From contig CP030884.1 in the NCBI GenBank assembly GCA_006969385.1, forward strand, positions 992,001 through 1,056,000: DNA of 64,000 nucleotides, read 5' to 3'. Position numbers and translations under genes: made by a program. Origin of the DNA: Planctomycetaceae bacterium. GTDB lineage: Bacteria > Planctomycetota > Phycisphaerae > UBA1845 > UTPLA1. Under the pieces are notes generated by a model, which worked only from the letters and a program-made list of their open reading frames with translations, searched no databases and was not told the origin of the DNA. Positions 8,766 through 19,200 of the stretch are shown here, piece by piece. How positions within the stretch are numbered: the first letter of the stretch is position 1; every line of letters starts with the position of its first letter.

Positions 8766-9776
8766 ATGAACGACCTGACCAAAACCGAAAATACGGCACC
8801 GATCGTGCGGCGGGTGAACTCGGTTAACCGAGTTCTGACTGCTGAAGAATTTCATCAGTTGGCGGCGGTGCCCGCCGCTGCGGTGTGGTTTGCCAATATC
8901 GACAATCCCAACACTCGGCGGGCTTATCAGAATGATGTGTCGGAATTCATGGGGTTTTGCGATATCGAGCATCCGGAGGAATTTCGGCATGTGACCCGCG
9001 CCCACATCATTGCCTGGCGGACCGATCTCGAGTCCCGCATCGGCCCCACCTGTGCGCCGTTGGCACCTTCGACTCTGCGGCGCAAACTGTCGGCCGTTTC
9101 GTCCCTATTTGAGCATCTGTGCAACGAAAATGCCGTCAGTCACAATCCCGTCGCCGGCGTCAAACGCCCGGCCGCCGATGCCAATGAGGGTAAAACGCCC
9201 GCCCTGTCCGACGATCAGGCCCGCAAGCTGCTACAAGCGCCCGAAGGCGACACCATCAAAGCCGCCCGCGATCGGGCCATCATCGCGGTGTACCTCTTCC
9301 ACGCCCTGCGCCGCACCGAGCTCGCCGACCTCAAGGTCAGCGCCCTGCGCGAACGGCGCGGGGTGATGCATTTCACGGTCAAGGGAAAAGGTTCAAAGAC
9401 CCGTTACGTACCCATCCACCCGGCCGCCCTCTCCGCGATCGAGGAATATCTGGCCCTGGCTGGCCATCGCGAAGAACGTCACAAGGCCCTTTTCCGGCCG
9501 GTACGCAACAATACCACCGGCACCCTTGAGAAACCCATCACCGGCGACGGCGTCTATAAGATCGTGAAAACCTACGGAAAGAAGGTCGGCATCGCAGTCG
9601 ATGGCCTCTGTCTGCACTCGCTGCGAGCGACGGCCGCCACCAACGCCCTCGAACACAAGGCCGACCTTGCCTACGTGCAAGCGTGGCTCGGCCATGCGAA
9701 TGTCAGCACGACCCGGCTCTACGACCGTCGGCGATCGCGGCCGGAAGACTCGCCGACTTTCAAAGTGAATTATTGA
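8766..9776 (+). CDS. tyrosine recombinase / XerC-XerD-like integrase
   Basis: A 336-residue site-specific recombinase. The N-terminal SAM-like core-binding domain covers about residues 30-125 ([19 protein letters not shown]). The catalytic domain follows with all active-site residues: Arg in [11 protein letters not shown], Lys in [29 protein letters not shown] with the His/Trp-position His and the nucleophilic Tyr. The ATG at 8766 starts [12 protein letters not shown]; an in-frame TTG at 8730 is possible, and no strong ribosome site exists for either. Codon use is more GC-rich than the leader. No directionality factor or obvious attachment site is adjacent, so the element it mobilises is not defined. 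Confidence 0.9.
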   Translation: MNDLTKTENTAPIVRRVNSVNRVLTAEEFHQLAAVPAAAVWFANIDNPNTRRAYQNDVSEFMGFCDIEHPEEFRHVTRAHIIAWRTDLESRIGPTCAPLAPSTLRRKLSAVSSLFEHLCNENAVSHNPVAGVKRPAADANEGKTPALSDDQARKLLQAPEGDTIKAARDRAIIAVYLFHALRRTELADLKVSALRERRGVMHFTVKGKGSKTRYVPIHPAALSAIEEYLALAGHREERHKALFRPVRNNTTGTLEKPITGDGVYKIVKTYGKKVGIAVDGLCLHSLRATAATNALEHKADLAYVQAWLGHANVSTTRLYDRRRSRPEDSPTFKVNY

Positions 9777-9797
9777 CAATGCGCCTAGCTCAAACAA

Positions 9798-10526
9798 CTA
9801 CGGTGCAAACGGAGCCGCAACCGATTGAGGTGGGCCAATTTTTATGATCCAATTAACATAGACATTCACAGGTCGCGTTTCTGAGTCACCACCCTTCGTG
9901 ATCGTAAAATTGTGATTGTGGCGTGATATGTGCATTTTTGCACCATTCACGTTGTTACCAAGCCCATTCGCCGGGTTTGTTCCGGCGCTCCCACCGCCTG
10001 TCTTTTCGCCCATTGGATTGCCATCTCTAAACCCGTCATCCGTAACACCTTCAAACCCGTTCTTACCCGTCGGTTTCGCAGTAGCAAAACCTTGTAACGA
10101 CCCAACATTGTTCTTTGTTGCGCCGCCCTTGGAAATTGCAACTCGCGACTCGACGTCTGGATCCCGACCTTCTTTAGTAGCTAATCCGAGTACGCCGCGA
10201 ACGAAACGTCCACGCAAATCCGGTAACTTGTACTGTTCCCGCTGCTCGTCTCCGCCCCATTTTCGATCAATTACTTCGAAAATTGGTAATTGCTGGCTTT
10301 CCTGTAATGTCGTTCCGTCACACGGCAACCATCCGCGCCTCCATAACTTTTCCCTTTCCGGACCTGTAACTTCGCCCGCATACGCTAACATTGTTCCAAC
10401 TGGTACACCCCTCGGCAAAGGCATTGACTGAGGCTGAGCAGACGAGAACTGACTAACAGCAAGAATCAAAGCGCTTCCCAACAAAACAGCATATGCACAA
10501 ATTGCAAATCTAGAGTTTTTCGCCAT
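9798..10526 (-). CDS. exported phage-tail-collar domain protein
   Basis: A 242-residue protein with an N-terminal signal segment (about 1-30, AVLLGSALILAVSQFSSAQP). The body carries the tail-collar pattern: VGTMLAYAGEV, GWLPCDGTTL, a WGG and LPDLRGRFVRG, and the C-terminus ends with RPVNVYVNWIIKIG as in collar/microcystin-dependent-type proteins. A Gly/Asn-rich linker lies between. The signal peptide argues against a structural virion role; an extracellular or cell-surface role is more likely. The stop lies 21 bases from the convergent recombinase stop. Confidence 0.75.
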   Translation of the reverse strand: MAKNSRFAICAYAVLLGSALILAVSQFSSAQPQSMPLPRGVPVGTMLAYAGEVTGPEREKLWRRGWLPCDGTTLQESQQLPIFEVIDRKWGGDEQREQYKLPDLRGRFVRGVLGLATKEGRDPDVESRVAISKGGATKNNVGSLQGFATAKPTGKNGFEGVTDDGFRDGNPMGEKTGGGSAGTNPANGLGNNVNGAKMHISRHNHNFTITKGGDSETRPVNVYVNWIIKIGPPQSVAAPFAP

Positions 10527-10953
10527 TTTTGGTTACTCCTGTTAAGAAACAAACGTCACTATTAGCGCATAACGCTATCTGCCCTAGTTGCGCTCAAAAA
10601 TTTTTCAGATTTATGTTGAACAGAAACATTCTATCCCATAAACGCCGTTATGGGATACATTTCTGTGGCGGCAAATGAGATATCGAACAACCCAAAAAAC
10701 CAACCGTTGCCGTCACGTTCGATGATGTACTACCTCCGCAAGAGAACGTGGCTGGAACAAACTATAGGATGGAAAAAAAGATGAACGACACACTAATTCG
10801 GTCCGTCGTTCTCTATTTAATCTGAGTTGTCGCTGCGCCCGATAACACTGACTGCGAGCAGGCCAGCGGCACCCACAACTTATCTGTGAACAATGCCACC
10901 CGCCGCGGAGTGAGAGTTTGCTCTAGTACCAAGATCAGGCAAGGTCATACCTT
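10527..10953. other. 427-base intergenic region with one strong inverted repeat
   Basis: No supported gene. It contains the hairpin at 10632-10657 and otherwise AT-rich sequence upstream of the collar gene. Confidence 0.5.
10632..10657. repeat. perfect 10-bp inverted repeat
   Basis: TATCCCATAA and TTATGGGATA pair perfectly around a 6-base loop (ACGCCG). Weaker pairing extends outward (CAGAAA at 10621 with TTTCTG near 10666). It lies 106 bases upstream of the collar gene start, so it is a candidate operator or small mobile-element scar. Confidence 0.5.
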
Positions 10954-11442
10954 TCATGAAACGTCATGAGCACCTTCTGAGTCTAATCCACATTCAGGAC
11001 AGATTCCTGATTCATTTCCAACTAGCGAATAGCCACAGTCGCTACATCGCTTTTCCGAGGACTCATTTGTCTGCTGGCGACGATAATTAACGAACTCAAT
11101 CACCAATGTACTCACTATGAGCAAAATCAAATATGGAAATAGGGGATAATACGCAACTGTCCCATTGGCCTTTTGCGCACTTGTAGTCGCTATCCCACCC
11201 TGTGACCTCTCTAGATATGGTGGAGAAAAACAAAACCTCTCTCTCGTCTGCAACAAAACTGTCCATTTTCTTGGGATATTGTATGTAGCCCAAGTTTCCA
11301 CCTTTAAGCTCATACCTGAGATCCAGATTCTTGTCTTTCCGCTTGAAACGCCGTACAAGTAGAAAATGGAAAGGCCACCACCCACAATAAAAACGCCCAG
11401 CAAAATCCAGCAGCCCTTCCTTACTCGCCTTAAATTAAGCAT
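10954..11442 (-). CDS. membrane protein with C-terminal zinc ribbon
   Basis: A 162-residue protein with two membrane helices, one near residues 10-32 (CWILLGVFIVGGGLSIFYLY) and one near 98-117 (YPLFPYLILLIVSTLVIEFV). The C-terminus holds CSDCGYSLVGNESGICPECG, a four-Cys zinc ribbon of a type very common at the end of planctomycete membrane proteins. The function is unknown. It is upstream of the collar gene on the same strand, but over 400 bases away. Confidence 0.75.
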   Translation of the reverse strand: MLNLRRVRKGCWILLGVFIVGGGLSIFYLYGVSSGKTRIWISGMSLKVETWATYNIPRKWTVLLQTRERFCFSPPYLERSQGGIATTSAQKANGTVAYYPLFPYLILLIVSTLVIEFVNYRRQQTNESSEKRCSDCGYSLVGNESGICPECGLDSEGAHDVS

Positions 11443-12001
11443 CAGTTACTGACCCCAATAGAAAGAAACTCTGTGAGTATCTTTTGCCCGCCCTTGCTAC
11501 AATACCTATGATTCACTAATCCTACCTACTACCTTTTCCCTATACAAATCAATTTTCCGTAACAACCTGGAACTGCAATTTCGGCACATTCTTTTCGGAT
11601 ACGTGCTCCAAAAACTATTCGGGATAATAACTACGGCCCTCTCCATGCTTATCTTGAAATTCAAAATGTTTCATTCAAACCGTGCATTTTTTCGCCCCAT
11701 TTCTTGAAGGCGGAGCCGCCGGGGCGTCCGGGTCGCGCCATGTCGGCGGTTTATCAAGGCGATGAAAAAAGCGGTTGGCAGCAATCCGATGAAGTTCGGC
11801 TAAGGCTTCTCCGTCTGGTCGGCGGCACGACCGGCCGAACATCTGGCGAAGGAGACCGGCATTCTGTTCGCTTGTCTATCAGATGCGTCGAGTGCTACGT
11901 AAATAGGGATATTTCTTTCAACGGCTCAAGCACACGCTCAACGGCAAACGCGACGAACCCGCATAAAATAAGGCCGGCCGCAGGCTCAAGAAAGTAATCA
12001 A

Positions 12002-12020
12002 CCACCCGCTAAGCGGGTGG
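12002..12020. repeat. IS200-type subterminal hairpin (end distal to the transposase start)
   Basis: CCACCCGCTAAGCGGGTGG: 8-base perfect arms around a 3-base loop, directly after the last readable IS630 N-terminal codons. It is probably the right end recognised by TnpA. Confidence 0.6.
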
Positions 12021-12097
12021 CTTTATGAAGCCCTCTCAAAAGGGGGGGTTACATTGGGAGAGCCCCGTTGGGGGCGGGGTTGGCGTTCTATTTCAGT

Positions 12098-12529
12098 TCA
12101 AGATCGCCTGACCCGAGATTCCAGTTGTTCTTGCTCTCGGATATAGCGCCGTACTTTCGCCTCATCAAGACCGACCGTGCTAACGCAGTACCCTTTCGCC
12201 CAGAAGTGCAATCCCGTCAAACGTCGCCCCTTCAGTATCTAGCGTTGAATCCGCACCGCACTTTTGCCTTTCAGAAAACCAATCGTGTGCGAGACGCTGA
12301 ACTTCGGCGGAATGCTCAGACACATATGAACATGGTCCGCCATGCTGTGCCATTCCAGAATTTCGACGCCACCCTGCCGACACAACTCACTCAGCAACGG
12401 ACCGATGCACTGACGCAATCGACCGAAAACCGTCCGACGTCGAAATTTCGGGATGATCACAACGTGATACTTGCACTCCCACCTTACATGGGACAAGTTT
12501 TGCCATTCGTATATGGGTTTTCTCTTCAA
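12098..12529 (-). pseudogene. IS200/IS605 TnpA (Y1 HUH) transposase with in-frame amber codon
   Basis: The N-terminal 96 residues contain HVRWECKYHVVIIPKFRRR, the HUH motif MADHVHMCLSIPPKFSV and IGFLKGKSAV. A TAG at 12239-12241 interrupts, and the same frame continues with LHFWAKGYCVSTVGLDEAKV and RRYIREQEQLE, where the catalytic Tyr resides. The stop at 12098-12100 gives the normal family length of about 143 residues. The HUH half is therefore separated from the nucleophilic Tyr, and the protein should be inactive unless the amber codon is read through. Confidence 0.85.
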
Positions 12530-12608
12530 AATTTAGCCCCAAGGGCCTTCCCGACGGGGGAACCAACACCATCTCAAAACCCGCCGGATCGGTCAAACCT
12601 CTTCCGGT

Positions 12609-12627
12609 CCACCGCCAGAGGCGGTGG
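12609..12627. repeat. IS200-type subterminal hairpin (end proximal to the transposase start)
   Basis: CCACCGCCAGAGGCGGTGG: 8-base perfect arms around a 3-base loop, upstream of the tnpA start at 12529. It is probably the left end of the element. Confidence 0.6.
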
Positions 12628-13267
12628 GTTTAGAATGTGCTACTAAAAAACACCTTGCCTGACGACTCGGAGGCACTGGTCTTTCAGGACTAAGCTGAGA
12701 TTCATCGGCACCCGGCGCTCACGCGCATGTGGGCGCCGGTCGGGCGGCAACCGGAGATTCCCGCGCTCGGCCAAAATCAGAAGCAGGTGGTCTATGGCGG
12801 CGGCGGCTACGCCACAGGCAAGATCACGACACTGATTACTGAGACCAAGAGCGGCTGGTGCTTCATCGCGTTCTTGACGGCGTTGGTTAAGGCCTACGGC
12901 ACGTGAAAAGCTCGACTTGTCTGCGGCAGTGCGCGTCACCATCACACTAAAGCCGTTCGCGCGTTATTGGAGGCTCACGCCGATCGTGTCACGATCGAAT
13001 GGCTGCCACCGTATTGCCCGAGCCTCAACTTAATCGAGTGACTGTGGGGCCACTTGAAATGAACGGTCCTTGCAAATTTTCTATTTAAGACGCCCGAGGA
13101 CCTCGCCGCCGCCTTCCGCCGCGGCGGAAGGCGAGCCAACGGTCATCGAAACAAATTGGGCTTCATGTTCGACCACGTCAACATCCAGAAAAAAGTTGCA
13201 TGACAGACTCTGTAAGTCACTTTAGATAGTAGTACTCCAGACCCTACCCTGGGTTGATCTAGATGGG

Positions 13268-16200
13268 CTACGGCACGTCGGGCGGAGTGGACGGCGGATG
13301 ATAGATCCCTGCCGCCTGCTCGTAATCAATAACGACGCATTCGCCGTCATCAGCGATCCTTGCACATAAATAGTCTCCCGGATCATCCTCATAGCCACAT
13401 TGAATGTCTCCCGCTTCCAATGGGCCGTCATAACTGTTTGGTCCAGAACAGCCACACACGACAATATTCTTTGAGTTACAAGCCGCGAGTCGCGCAATTG
13501 TACAAATATCAGGTTCAGGCCCCCCGGGGCCAGCTAATGGATTTCCGTCGGCAACGCCACAACCCCCAAGCATTAGCCAACCATTTTGGTTTATTGCATC
13601 ACAGATCGACGGACTCGTCTGAGTATTTAGTGTCCATCCCAACCCACCAGCTAAACTACACCATTGATTACCACACGGCCTTCCGCTGCCATGTTCGAGG
13701 TATTCAACCACATCAAACGGACCTGCATTGACAATTGCTTGAAGACCAACCTTACATCCACAGCAATTATCACGAATTTCTCTATTTGGCCTATAATTCC
13801 CATTGTTTCCATAGTCGTTACAGCCCGCCAATATACCGCGATCTGCAGAGTTTGGATCAAGAACAGTCAATCCCGATGGATCGATCGAACTCGTGACCAG
13901 TCCAAATAGGAATTGATAGTTCTTGGGTCCAAATCTAAATCGACGTTTCAACGAATGATGGTTTTGGTGCGACAGAACGTCAATTCGCTGATGTCTCTCT
14001 GACCGGCTTCCGTCACTTAGTGCAACTCTATTATACCACAATGGATCCCTCGTCACCCACGTCCCCTGCACCGGGTCCATGAAGCGGGCACGGTGGTAGT
14101 TTAGGGCATACGTCGGCATGGCCGGTTGCAGCGGTGCGATGGCGACGATCTTTTGGTCTTCGCCCCAGTTGTCCGTGCCGCCCAGGTCCTTATCGAAGAA
14201 GTACGCACTGCCCGAGGATGTGCCCTGTTCCGTATCAAATGGGCTACCGGCCAGCATCACATCATCATCGAGGCACACGGCGGTGTAGCCCAAACTATCG
14301 CCGCCTGCGGCATCGCTCGCCGTCTTCTTAATCACCTGCCCCCAATTGTCGGTGCCGCCTTCGTCTTTCTCGAAGACATACACCGCACCGGCATACGCCC
14401 AGCGCCACCGTCACCGAAAGCACCGACAGCAAGACGGGTACCGTCAAGACTCACCTGCCCGAATCCATCATTGGCGTCGGCATCACCGGAATTGATTTTG
14501 GTAATCTGTCCCCAGTTATCGGTGCCGCCTTCATCTTCTTCGAAGATGTAAACAGCGCCGGTATCGCTGGTCGGCCCGCTATCGTCATCGGCACCAAGTG
14601 CGCCCACAGCCACGCGCGAACCGCTGAGGCTCACGAACAGGCCGAACACAAAGCTGGCGTCCGAATCGCTCGCCGTCAGGATCTTGGTTTCATCCCAGTT
14701 GCTGATGCCGCTGTTGTAGTCGAACACATACGCCTGGCCGGCGTCGGCATCGCCCGAGACGGTATGTTGGGCAGCACCGACAAGCAGTCGATCGGTGTCG
14801 ATGCTCACGCGTTCACCAAACAGGTCACCGTCGGCCTTATCGCTGGCCGTGATCAATTGTTCGTGACTCCAGGATGTGCCGCTACGGCGGAAGATGTGCA
14901 CCGCACCCACTACATTCGAACCATCGTTGTAGTACGGCGCACCGACAGCCACCACATCGCCTTTGATGGCGATCGACCGCCCATAAGGGCGTTGGCATAA
15001 CTGCCACCCGCTGTCAGTTTGGCCTGCTGACTCCAGCCATTGGCATCGCGAACAAAAACATACGCGCTGCCACTGCCGGAACCGTCGTCATCATCACCGG
15101 GAGCCCCTACGACGACCGTGTTGCCGTCGATGGCAACGCCGTAACCGAAGAGGTCAGTGGCGGCTGCGTCGTCGGCTGTCAGTCGGGCATCGATCACCCA
15201 ATCGGAACCGTTGAACTTGTACACATAGGCCAAGCCCGCATCGGTGGCGGCTTCATCGTGGCGGAAGGCCCCACTACGGCATAGTCACCATCCATATCCG
15301 CGGAGATGGTGAAGGAATCGAGCGCGGTACCGTCGAGTTCATTCTCGGCGGTGTCGTTGCTGAAGCGCTGCCGCCCTTGGAAGTAGTACGGATTGCCTAC
15401 GCGACTAAATGAGGCGGCCACAATCACATCTTGATTGCCGTCGCCATCCCACGGTTCTTCGCGGTCGGCGATCAGTGCGGCATCGGTCGCGTCCACATCT
15501 CCGTCGTCGTCGATGTCGCCCACCGGGTTCCAGTTGGTCGCAGATACGACCGTGGCGTGATAGGTCACGTCGCTGCTATCGACGTCGCCGTCCAGATCGA
15601 AGTCACCGCGACCGGCGCTAAGGCGCAGGCGGGCCAGACCGTAGGCGTCGTAGGCGACCGATTCCACGATGGCACCGGCGCGATCGACCAGCTTGCGCAC
15701 GCTGTACATGCGATCGAGCACGTAGTAGTAGGGCCGATCGGCATAGACATCCATCATCATCAACAGTTCGTCGACGTAACTGGGCCTTTGACGTAATAGC
15801 GCAGATGGTTGTCGTTCTCGTCGTATTCGTTGACCACGTTGACGCCGTCGTAGTAGTAGCGCGTGGTGCGATCGTTGACCAGATCGACGGATTCGATCAT
15901 GCGACCGAGGGCGTCGTGTTCGAAGGTTTGCAGGGTTTCAGTACCGGCGCGGTTCTTGACCGCGACAAGCCGGTTGTGATGGTCGTATTCGAGGTCGTAG
16001 CCTTTACCCGAGTAGATTTCGGCGGTTTCGGTGAGGTTGCCGGCCGCGTCGTAAGTCTGATCGGCGTCCAGCCCCCCAAAGAATGCGCCGGGCGTCACCG
16101 ACGTCGTGCGATTGGCGTCGTCGTGCGTGTAGGTCGCGTCTTCAATGCTACTTCCCGCTTTGCCGTCGGACAGACTGGTTCGATTGCCCAGATCGTCGTA

Positions 16201-19200
16201 AGCGAAGATCTGTTTGGCGGTACTGGCAGCGGTCCAGGTTTGGGTGTCCTCCAAATCTGCCTGTACCAGCCGATTGAGTGTGTCGTAGTCAAAGCTATTG
16301 GAGACCGCATTCCAAGTGGTGTCGTTATCGACGGCCGTCAACGGGTTGGAAGCCGTGTCGTAGGTGTAATTGATCGTCAGGATGTCGTCGTAACCGGTAT
16401 CTGCCTGATTGGAAGTCAGGTGCCCGGTCGTTAGCTGTGTGACGCGCATCAGGTGATCGCGCACAAAGTCGGTGCGCATAACCGGGTCTGTCGCCCCGGG
16501 ATAATCGGCAGTGATCTCCTTGGCGAAGGGCGCATTGCCGCGCCACCAGTATTCGGCCATCTGTACCGTATCCACATCGATGTATTGCACGCGATCGCGG
16601 CTGTCGTACTCGAAGTCGAGCACCGTGCCATCCGGATAGGTCACCTTGGTGCGGTTGCCCGCCTTGTCGTAAACGTAGGTGATGGTCTTGGCCGTCCCCT
16701 CGCGGATCGACTGCGCTTCGGTCAGCACACGACCGAGGTCGTCGTAAGTGAAGGTACTCTTGCTGATGGCATCGGGATTGGCTTCTGTGCCCTTTTGGGC
16801 GGTTAGCAACGCCCTAAGTCGTCGTAGGTGAAGGTCTCGATGTCGGTGGTCGAACCGCATTCCTTGCGTTCGAGAAGGCGATTGGTTTCCTCGTCGTAAT
16901 CGTATGCCACGCAAACGCCGGCCTCATCGCTGCGTTCGGTCATGTTGCCGACGCTGTCGTATTCCATCCCACGGTGCCGGTTTCTTCGTAGGTCACCGCC
17001 GTCTGGCGGCCGTTGCCGTCGTAGGTGTAGATCGTCTCCTGCATGCCGGTGGACGGGCTGTCGGTATAAGCGATCAGCTTGGTCATGCGCCCGGCGTTGT
17101 CGTACTCGAATTCGGTCACCCGCGCAATGCCGGTGTAACTGTCGTAGCTGTCATCTTCCGTAACTCTGATCTTGCGGCCCAGATCGTCAAAATCGGTGGT
17201 AGTGAGCAAGCCTGAGGCATCCAACACTTCCGTGCGATTGCCACGTTCGTCGTAGGTATAGGTGATGACTTCATCATCGCCGTTGCCAATCGTGCCATCG
17301 GCCCCTTGATTGGTGATGGTCGCAACACGACCCAGGTTGTCGAAAGTATATTTAGTGACGAAGGTCTTGTCCGATTGGCCAGTAGTCTTCTCCACCCGCG
17401 TCACAGTCTTGGCCTTGCCGGTGTTATCGAAGTCGGAATAGGTCGTTGTGCCGCCATCGGGCAACGTCACCACCGTGCGATAGCCATACGTGCTGTCGTA
17501 GGCGTAAGTCGTGGTCTCACCAGAGGCATTCGTAGTCGAGATCAGCCGCCCGGTATTGGTGGTCGTGCCGTACGTGTTAGTCGTTACGTGGTCGTAGGTG
17601 TCGTTGGGCGTGCTACTGGTGGGATCATCCCAACGTCGGACCTTCGTGACTTGGCCGATTTCGTTAAAGGAAGTCGTCGTTTTCGACAGCGCCACATCAT
17701 TAGAGGCATACCTAATCACCGATTCCTGACGATCGGCATAGTCATAATTGTACTCGGTGTACGTACCGTCATCCTGTGTCACTCGTTTGACATGACCATC
17801 TTCGTAGGTCGTCGTTGTGACCTGACTGGCGGCATTGGTCACACTCGTGCGCCGACCGGCATCGTCATAGCCGTAGGTCGTAACCTTGCATTCCGGGTCG
17901 GTCATCGTTGCCATGCGGCCGCACCATCGTACGTATAAGAGGTTTGGTTATAGCCGCTTGCGGAGTAGTAAACGCGTCGCCACTCCACGCGGCCTTCGTC
18001 ATCGAAGGTCGTCGTGGTAACAGCGTCGAGGGTGTCATTGGCCACGCCATCCGCATCCGAATAACGCCGCACTTCAATAGGCCAACCGCGATCAGTGCTA
18101 TAGGTTGTCTTGGTTCTCTCTAATAAGTTGTCACTCGCGTCGAATCGCCTAACGTTGGTGACCCGATCGGCGGCATCATACATGTAGGTCGTGTAGTCTT
18201 CGTCGTGATCGATCACCGTCGCTAGGCGACCGTAACTGTCGTACTCTCGAACCGTCTCCCTTTCCTGTCCATCGAGTACCGACGTGACACGTCCCATCGC
18301 GTCATAACTGAGAATCTGCACATTGCGCCAAGTCGTGCCATCCCCCTGCTGCACACGCGTCGTGCGACCTAACCCGTCGTAGGTATACTTCGTTTGCAGG
18401 CCGGCAGGATCTGTCTTAACGCTCAACAAGCCACGCGCGTCGTAGGTAAATGTCGTCTCGCCGCCGACCGTGTCGTTTTCCATCGACAGCATGCGACCGA
18501 CCGCGTCATGTGCGTAAGTCCACGATTCACGTGTCGTGCCACCCTTCTTAATAGTATTGGTGGCGATCTTTCCATTATCATCGTAGCCAAACTCGGTCGT
18601 GACGCCGTCGCTCACACGGCTTTCGAGTTGTCCCGCATTGTTGTAATTCAGCGTCGTAGCTGGCGTTGCCGCCGGTGCGTCGTAAATCAGCCGCCCCGAC
18701 AGGTCATAGCGTTTGATCGAATCTGCCGTAAAGACACCGGCGGATTTTTGCTGCTTGGTTCTAATCTCAACGTAATCAGTCTCATACTCGATACTCGCCT
18801 GCGTGACCTTGCCCGTCGCATCGGTGATTTGCGTCGCAAACCAATCGCGCACTGTATTGGCGGTATAGCTGAGCACTCTATCGTTTGTGGCCGACGGTAA
18901 GTCAATCGCCGTCAGTTGTTGACCGGAATAGGTCAGCATGGTGGACCTGAATTGTGGATCGATCTTTTCCGTTGTTTTTCCATCGTCATCGAAGACATTC
19001 TCAGCCGACGATTTAACGACCTCTCCCAAGCCATCTTTCCAGTCGAAACGGCAAAGACGGTTGCGATCGTCGTAAACGAAAACCCGGTCATAGTCGTCGG
19101 GGCTGTCGATCGTGGTCAGATTGAAACTGCTGTCGTAGCTGTAGTTGAAAGTCACGGTCTCTAACGGGCTCAGGCTGATTTCGTGCGTCGCCGCCGTAAT

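Larger units (their letters stand above)
11998..12650 (-). mobile_element. IS200/IS605-type element inserted in the IS630 remnant
   Basis: The element has a Y1 transposase gene on the minus strand flanked by two subterminal hairpins: CCACCCGCTAAGCGGGTGG at 12002-12020 and CCACCGCCAGAGGCGGTGG at 12609-12627. Such imperfectly matched hairpin ends, without terminal inverted repeats, are the mark of this family. The flanks can be joined to restore the IS630 reading frame (KKV then N/TLPDDS), as expected for insertion without target duplication. Exact ends are approximate. Confidence 0.75.
11754..13203 (+). mobile_element. decayed IS630-type transposase gene split by an IS200-type insertion
   Basis: Two separated parts of one transposase are readable in translation. 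The first (about 11754-11997) contains FSVWSAARPAEHLAKETGIL and GYFFQRLKHTLNGKRDEPA, typical of the IS630 N-terminal HTH region. The second (about 12655-13203) contains LPDDSEALVFQD, ALTRMWAPVGRQPEIPALG, ADRVTIEWLPPYCPSLNLIE and a C-terminus FMFDHVNIQKKVA, typical of the DDE half. Frameshifts and stops (for example TAA in place of the Glu after FQD, and after NLIE) show it is dead. Terminal inverted repeats were not located. Confidence 0.75.

Noticed and set aside
15409..18900. Forward frames opposite the RHS gene
   Set aside because: They are shadows of the YD-repeat coding sequence; domain-like patterns are only on the minus strand.
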